A stretch of DNA of 15,757 nucleotides from contig JAILDI010000199.1 of NCBI GenBank assembly GCA_024689525.1, forward strand, positions 1 through 15,757. Reading direction: 5' to 3'. The stretch comes from Bacteroidales bacterium. Lineage in GTDB: Bacteria > Bacteroidota > Bacteroidia > Bacteroidales > UBA932. Of the stretch, positions 14,879 to 15,757 are shown one piece after another (the stretch's first letter is position 1; each line of letters opens with the position of its first letter). Both the position numbers and the translations under genes were made by a program. A model generated the notes under the pieces. It had not been told where the DNA came from, did not search any database, and worked only from the letters and a program-made list of their open reading frames with translations.

Positions 14879-15672
14879 CAAAGATTCATCCCCTTGCAAC
14901 CGTAAGCCCCAATGCAATTCTGGGCGAGAATGTCGAAGTGGGCCCTTATGCCTTCATCGACGATAATGTACAGATCGGCGACGGATGCAAGATACTCCCC
15001 CACGCCACTATTTTCTCATACGTGAAGATGGGCCGCGACTGCACCGTGTTTCCGGGAGCGGTTATCGGCGCAATCCCCCAGGACCTGAAGTTCGAGGGCG
15101 AGGAAAGCTGGGTGGAGATCGGCGACAGGGTGAACATCCGCGAATGCGCCACCATCAACCGCGGCACCAAGGCCAGCGGTAAGGGTGTGACCAAAATAGG
15201 AAACGATACACTTATTATGTCATACGTGCACGTGGCGCACGACTGCTGCGTTGGCAACCACTGCATCCTCGTGAGCTATGTTGGCATTGCCGGTGAAACC
15301 GACGTGGAAGACTGGGCCATCATGGGCGGCACTTCCAAGGCTCACCAGTTCTCGCGCATCGGCACTCACGCAATGGTGGGCGGCGGCGCGAAAGTGGCCA
15401 AGGACGTGCCTCCGTACGTGCTTTGCGACCGCGATCCCCTCTGCTTCGAGGGCGTGAACCACGTGGGACTTAGCCGCCGCGGCTTCACCCAGGAGCAGAT
15501 AGAGAACATCAAGAACATTTACGAGACGCTTTACTTCAAGGGCATGAACATCACGGATGCCATGGCCTACATCGAGGCCAACTTCCCGGCCACTCCGGAA
15601 AGGGACACCATCCTGAACTTTATCCGCAAGTCCAAGCGCGGCATCATCCCCAAGCCCAGAATCAACAAGTGA
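14875..15672 (+). CDS. lpxA: UDP-N-acetylglucosamine acyltransferase LpxA
   Basis: 265-residue first enzyme of lipid A synthesis, transferring a 3-hydroxyacyl chain from acyl carrier protein to UDP-GlcNAc; soluble homotrimer. The left-handed beta-helix starts at once (IHPLATVSPNAILGENVEVGPYAFI) and carries IGAIPQDLKFEGEES, IRECATINRGT and YVHVAHDCCVGNHCIL, whose His122 matches the catalytic His125 of E. coli. HQFSRIGTHAMVGGGAKVAKDVPPYV and GLSRRGFTQEQI follow, then a helical C-terminus ending in KSKRGIIPK. Its ATG overlaps the lpxC stop by four bases, and its own stop overlaps a GTG that probably starts the next gene. Length fits the family (about 260). Confidence 0.96.
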   Translation: MTKIHPLATVSPNAILGENVEVGPYAFIDDNVQIGDGCKILPHATIFSYVKMGRDCTVFPGAVIGAIPQDLKFEGEESWVEIGDRVNIRECATINRGTKASGKGVTKIGNDTLIMSYVHVAHDCCVGNHCILVSYVGIAGETDVEDWAIMGGTSKAHQFSRIGTHAMVGGGAKVAKDVPPYVLCDRDPLCFEGVNHVGLSRRGFTQEQIENIKNIYETLYFKGMNITDAMAYIEANFPATPERDTILNFIRKSKRGIIPKPRINK

Positions 15673-15757
15673 TCTTATCCACGGCATATCTGCCTCCGGT
15701 GCAGTACTTTGCACTTCTGGCAAGCGGCATGACCCTGTCTCCGGACAGGGTTTCGCC
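15669..15757 (+). CDS. Start of a probable WbqC-family protein (cut off by the window)
   Basis: From GTG at 15669, overlapping the lpxA stop as GTGA, a frame stays open to the window end and reads VILSTAYLPPVQYFALLASG followed by MTLSPDRVS. The ILSTAYLPPVQYFALL beginning resembles WbqC-like proteins of Bacteroidota, a family linked by name to polysaccharide gene clusters but without a firm activity. Only 29 complete codons are visible. The ATG at codon 21 is an alternative start but would lose the conserved N-terminus. Confidence 0.6.
   Translation, partial: MILSTAYLPPVQYFALLASGMTLSPDRVS

Overview
The window looks like a GC-rich chromosome segment of a Bacteroidota bacterium, most likely a Bacteroidales. 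The evidence is the Bacteroidota-type promoter (TTTG, about 20 bp, TAnnTTTG) seen at several gene starts, a general lack of Shine-Dalgarno sequences, the eukaryote/archaeal-like ProS, a DUF3078 protein, a FadL-type porin and an lpxD-lpxC-lpxA block. The exact genus cannot be read from the sequence. I saw no tRNA, rRNA, CRISPR array, transposase or phage gene, and no gene-free stretch over 300 bp.

Region 1 (1-2186, minus strand) is a glpQ-like/glpT pair: a lipoprotein glycerophosphodiester phosphodiesterase coupled by a TAATG overlap to a glycerol-3-phosphate:phosphate antiporter that runs off the left edge. Together they would take up the glycerol phosphate released from phospholipid head groups. 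A 126-bp divergent control region (2187-2312) holds promoters facing both ways and a perfect 9-bp inverted repeat that could be an operator. Region 2 (2313-4756, plus) is a lipoprotein alpha/beta hydrolase overlapping nicotinate phosphoribosyltransferase (NAD salvage). A separately promoted TMEM43-family membrane protein follows (4809-6071) and ends at a strong hairpin terminator shared with the convergent region 3.

Region 3 (6147-9167, minus) is a two-gene unit: a Tyr-rich and Ser/Gly/Arg-rich low-complexity lipoprotein with an unusually perfect Shine-Dalgarno, then a FadL/OmpP1-type outer-membrane barrel.

Region 4 (9310 to right edge, plus) is a tightly packed housekeeping run: proS, a DUF3078 outer-membrane protein, tilS, lpxD, then lpxC-lpxA from their own consensus promoter, and the start of a probable WbqC-family gene. 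The genes overlap by 1 or 4 bases or sit a few bases apart. It joins translation (ProS, TilS) to lipid A synthesis (LpxD, LpxC, LpxA).

Three points stand out. A 93-bp AT-rich nested palindrome made of four AAAA(G/C)TTTT units lies in frame inside tilS, exactly where the central subdomain of the enzyme appears to be missing. LpxC lacks the FabZ domain to which it is usually fused in Bacteroidales. The Tyr/Ser/Gly-rich lipoprotein is not a family I recognise.
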